Shown: positions 61,372 through 64,000 of the stretch, piece after piece | Numbering within the stretch: position 1 is the first letter of the stretch | Layout of the letters: every line of letters begins with the position of its first letter | Assembly: GCA_965226245.1 (NCBI GenBank) | Contig: CBDDCL010000015.1 | Span: 806,001-870,000 of the forward strand | Direction of reading: 5' to 3' | Source of the DNA: CBDCYS01 sp965226245 | GTDB taxonomy: Bacteria > Acidobacteriota > Terriglobia > Bryobacterales > UBA6623 | DNA length: 64,000 nt | Program-made: the position numbers and the translations under genes | Notes under the pieces: model-generated | Seen by the model: only the letters and a program-made list of their open reading frames with translations | The model's database searches: none | What the model was told of the DNA's origin: nothing

Positions 61372-62919
61372 TCCAATACAAGATGAGCCTGAAGGGAGGG
61401 TGTGTTTCCAACACAAGATGAGCCTGAAGATGATCAGGTCGGGACAGGGCACAATGCGGGTGAATGCAAATCACCATGCAGCATGCCGAACGTCTCACCT
61501 TGGCCGAGCTGCCAGAGTTTCTCAGCGCCAGCAACAATCTCAGCTTCGCCGGTACCGGCCGCAAGCAGATTTATGGCCTTCTCGAAGGCGTCTTGCGCTC
61601 TCAAAAGTACCTGGGTTTGTCAAGAAAAGACAAGGGAATCGCGCGCCGCTATCTGGTCAAGATCAGCGGCCTCAGCGTGGCGCAAATCACCCGCTTGATC
61701 GCCCGCTGGCGCGAGCGCGGCGTCATCGAGCCGCAAGCCTCGCGGCGGCGCCGCTTCCCGCGCCGTTATACGCCCGCCGATATCAAGCTGCTGGCCCAGA
61801 CCGATGGCGCTCACGAAGGCCTCTCGGCTGCGGCCCTGCGCCGCATCCTCGAGCGCGAATTCAAGGTCCACCGCCGGGCCAAATACGAACGACTGGCCTC
61901 GATCTCGGCCTCTCATATCTACAACTTGCGGCGCACGCGGGCCTATCGCGAACACCATGTCCATTACACCCAGACCCGCTCTTCGGGGGTGAGTATCGGC
62001 GAGCGCCGCAAGCCCGAGCCGCACGGCCAGCCCGGCTTCTTGCGGGTCGACACCGTGCATCAGGGCGACAACGCCTCGCGCAAGGGGATTTACCACATCC
62101 ATGCCGTCGACACGGTCACGCAATGGCAGGTCGTGGGCTGTTGCGAAACCATCTCCGAGGCCCATTTATTGCCGGTTTTAGAGGCGATGCTGCATCAATT
62201 CCCCTTCCGCATCCGGGGCTTTCATTGCGACAACGGCTCGGAGTTTCTCAACCACAAGGTGCAGAAACTGTTGAACAAATTACTGGTGGAAGAGTTCACC
62301 AAGTCACGGGCGAATCGCACCACCGACAATGCTTTGGTGGAAGGCGAGAACGGCGCGGTGGTGCGCCAGCATATCGGACACGCACCGATCGCCGCCCGTC
62401 ACACCGACGAAGTGCAGCGCTTTTACACGGCCGATTTCAACCCCTATTTGAACTATCACCGTCCCTGCGGATTCGCCACCATCGAGCTGAGCGACAACGG
62501 CAAGCGGCGACGCCGTTACCGCCACGAGGACTATCGCACGCCCTACGAAAAGCTGGTCTCGCTCCAAGACTGGGAGAGCTGCTTGAAGGAAGGCGTCAGC
62601 GCGGCCAGGTTGCAGCAACAGGCGCTGCGGATGAGCGACACCGAGTGCGCCCTGCGGATGCAACAACGCAAAAGAAAACTGCTGGACGCCTGCCGCGCTG
62701 GGCGCAGCCCAAAAGACCGGGGCCACTCGGAAGAAAACGACTCCACACACCGACGCACCCTGGGAGAGGAAGTGGGCCGGAGCCAGAGCGCGTTGAGTGC
62801 TCCCCTCCCATCTTGCTCCCCTTGAAATCTTTCACACCACACCCTTTAGAAAGGAGATCCTCACCCAGCAGCCTGCCCTGCCCCGATCCCACCCCTTTCA
62901 GGCTCATCCTTGGATTGGA
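61372..62919 (+). mobile_element. Complete insertion sequence with integrase-type transposase
   Basis: Ends are inverted repeats: TCCAATACAAGATGAGCCTG at 61372 and, read inward from 62919, TCCAATCCAAGGATGAGCCT. A second internal copy of the left motif (TCCAACACAAGATGAGCCTG) lies at 61407-61426. Length 1548 bp, with one intact transposase gene. No clear target duplication was found: the left flank is GGAATCGGCTCTCTAGAGTTG-like and the right flank reads AAATGCTG. The left end is 36 bp from the gamma-glutamyltransferase start; the right end cuts into a parA gene. Confidence 0.85.
61464..62825 (+). CDS. IS transposase, integrase (rve) DDE type
   Basis: This 453-residue protein starts at ATG 61464. 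N-terminal DNA-binding part (residues about 60-170: KISGLSVAQITRLIARWRER, RRYTPADIKLLAQTDGAHEG). The integrase core has GFLRVDTVHQGDNASRKGIY (first Asp), FRIRGFHCDNGSEFLNHKVQ (second Asp) and TTDNALVEGENGAVVRQHIG (Glu). The C-terminus is basic and helical. It resembles IS481/ISNCY-type integrases; the exact IS family was not fixed. Appears intact. Confidence 0.93.
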   Translation: MQITMQHAERLTLAELPEFLSASNNLSFAGTGRKQIYGLLEGVLRSQKYLGLSRKDKGIARRYLVKISGLSVAQITRLIARWRERGVIEPQASRRRRFPRRYTPADIKLLAQTDGAHEGLSAAALRRILEREFKVHRRAKYERLASISASHIYNLRRTRAYREHHVHYTQTRSSGVSIGERRKPEPHGQPGFLRVDTVHQGDNASRKGIYHIHAVDTVTQWQVVGCCETISEAHLLPVLEAMLHQFPFRIRGFHCDNGSEFLNHKVQKLLNKLLVEEFTKSRANRTTDNALVEGENGAVVRQHIGHAPIAARHTDEVQRFYTADFNPYLNYHRPCGFATIELSDNGKRRRRYRHEDYRTPYEKLVSLQDWESCLKEGVSAARLQQQALRMSDTECALRMQQRKRKLLDACRAGRSPKDRGHSEENDSTHRRTLGEEVGRSQSALSAPLPSCSP

Positions 62920-62921
62920 AA

Positions 62922-63428
62922 ATGCTGACTCTACGAAACCCGACTGGAAAAGAAACCCTGCTTGCTCGCTTCGTAGCTAAGGTCGAGGCGCGGTACGATC
63001 TGATCATCATCGATTGCTCTCCGACGGACTCAATTCTGACGGATGCTGCTTATCACTGTAGCCGGTACGTCCTCGTGCCAATCCGTGCCGAGTTCTTGGC
63101 CTCGATCGGCTTCCCACTCTTGAATCGAAGCATCAAGGCTTTTCAGATGCGTCACGAGGATAAAGCGATCGAAGTCTGTGGCTTGGTCTTCAACGATTTT
63201 GTCCGACGGAACGTAAAAAAGGAGAACAGACTCGCACGCGAAGACGTTCGGAAGAAAGCTTCCCAATATGGTTGGTACGTCTTTCAGAAAGACATACCTC
63301 ACTCGGATTCTTATTTCAAAGCGGCCAGAGACGGCATGCCCATCAGCAGCACGAAGGGCGCTCACAGACAAGTAAAGACCGAATTTAAAGCATTTGCTAA
63401 TGAGTTTTTTCCCAGGATCGGCCTATGA
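62922..63428 (+). pseudogene. ParA/Soj-like ATPase lacking its P-loop, cut by the IS
   Basis: What remains is 168 residues. The deviant Walker B strand is YDLIIIDCSPTDSILTDAAY, followed by YVLVPIRAEFLASIGFPLLN and KAIEVCGLVFNDFVRRN, the normal C-terminal half of a ParA/MinD-family ATPase. The Walker A motif (KGGVGKT) should lie about 100 residues upstream, but the IS end begins here and no ParA N-terminus lies on the other side of the IS. The fragment should not bind ATP. Its end overlaps the next gene (ATGA). Confidence 0.8.
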
Positions 63429-63913
63429 GTCGTTCGTCGAAGTCGTTGTTGTTGGAGGAGGAGACTGCCCTTCTTGTTAGACACTTTGGCATCAAGCGGG
63501 TTTGGGCCGCTCTGAGGAAGGTCTCAATCGAAAGCGGCGAAGAACTGCCAGCACCAACTCGCAAAACTGCACCTCGCCGTCCGAGACCGATCCGTGCAAC
63601 TGTTGCCAACCGTCTTGAGTCAATCCGCGAGAGTGACCCTGAGAAGCATCGCTTGCTTAGCGAATTCCTGCGCCGTCTCACAGCTCGCGAGATTCTTCCT
63701 GAGTCTCAGGACATTCGGCACTTCGCCCACGTAGTTGGACTCAAGGACCTCGACGGAAAATCCCGAAAGGAACTGATTCCCAAGGTAATGAATTTCTTGA
63801 TGGAACACTCCGTCGAGCGGCTGCAGATGAGCATACAGAGCGCCGGCAGCATCTCGGAACAGCAGCGGCAAATGGGTTTTTCAGTTTTGACAGACAAGCT
63901 GGTTGGCAGGTGA
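63425..63913 (+). CDS. Unknown protein coupled to ParA-like ATPase
   Basis: This 162-residue protein starts inside the stop of the ParA-like gene (ATGA overlap), so it is a partner. It is rich in charged residues. It reads HFGIKRVWAALRKVS, then a Pro/Arg linker (PAPTRKTAPRRPRPIRATVA), then SDPEKHRLLSEFLRRLTARE and KSRKELIPKVMNFLMEHSVE. It looks helical, with a possible DNA-binding basic middle. Not recognised as ParB, MinE or any known partner. The P-loop loss in the ATPase probably leaves it without function. Confidence 0.7.
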   Translation: MSRSSKSLLLEEETALLVRHFGIKRVWAALRKVSIESGEELPAPTRKTAPRRPRPIRATVANRLESIRESDPEKHRLLSEFLRRLTAREILPESQDIRHFAHVVGLKDLDGKSRKELIPKVMNFLMEHSVERLQMSIQSAGSISEQQRQMGFSVLTDKLVGR

Positions 63914-64000
63914 TGACCCACCTGCCTAACCGATCGCTAGCTGCCTAACCGAACCGGCAGTCGTGCTGAGGACATGCGACGGGAATTTCAAAGACCGGCT

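Noticed and set aside
61400..62980. 526-codon plus-strand frame overlapping the transposase
   Set aside because: It is a shifted reading of the transposase gene, Arg/Pro-rich; the DDE residues lie in the other frame.
1..64000. CRISPR arrays
   Set aside because: No regularly spaced identical direct repeats with unique spacers were seen; all repeats found are hairpins, IS ends or single duplications.

Overview
The window looks like chromosomal DNA from a GC-rich Gram-negative bacterium, most probably an Acidobacteriota member. This is inferred from the gene mix and not proven: a TonB-dependent receptor with an N-terminal carboxypeptidase-regulatory-like domain, a lysS-lolC/E gene pair, many large GT-C glycosyltransferases, lipoprotein and secreted enzymes, and numerous short hairpin repeats between genes. 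No rRNA, tRNA, CRISPR array or phage structural gene was recognised.

Layout. 1-16150 is an envelope and carbohydrate region: a secreted beta-propeller/IPT protein (partial), an HTTM (vitamin K-dependent carboxylase-like) membrane protein, six GT-C type membrane glycosyltransferase-like genes, a GH88 hydrolase and the relic of a RbsD/FucU mutarotase. 16170-20075 holds a gutted insertion sequence followed by a cobalamin riboswitch and its BtuB-like receptor. 20213-33170 is mostly housekeeping: a secreted protein of unknown function, a SLATT-like two-TM protein, nfo, leuS, a diacylglycerol kinase-like enzyme, a prolyl oligopeptidase lipoprotein, a small LexA-like DNA-binding protein, and lysS with a LolC/E permease. 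33363-42286 is a cell-surface locus (NoeA-like methyltransferase, small membrane protein, two membrane sulfatase-like enzymes). It is interrupted by a HigB/XRE toxin-antitoxin module and two insertion sequences. 42706-45180 is a cofactor operon (nadC-birA-coaX). 45777-55401 carries secreted and ABC permease proteins, a sulfatase, a CCA-adding enzyme, rsmI, two Uma2 nuclease copies and panBC. 55448-61335 has a membrane protein, a radical SAM/FAD oxidoreductase pair and a gamma-glutamyltransferase. 61372-64000 is an intact insertion sequence abutting a beheaded ParA ATPase and its translationally coupled partner.

The strongest observations concern genome decay and mobile DNA. (1) A 530-bp deletion derivative of an IS1380-like element, with a 5-bp target duplication, splits a HigB-like toxin gene; removing it restores the reading frame into the XRE antitoxin gene. 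(2) An IS1595-family element with an 8-bp target duplication cuts the C-terminus off a sulfatase-like gene, and excision restores the frame. (3) A tandem duplication of a Uma2 gene left only N-terminal scraps of a DUF2520-type gene next to panBC. (4) RbsD/FucU and ParA relics are also present. Several families of paired hairpins (REP/BIME-like) recur between genes. No complete novel multi-gene system was demonstrated. The best candidates for undescribed biology are the SLATT-like protein with its proline-rich mini-ORF, the ParA/partner pair and the radical SAM/FAD pair.
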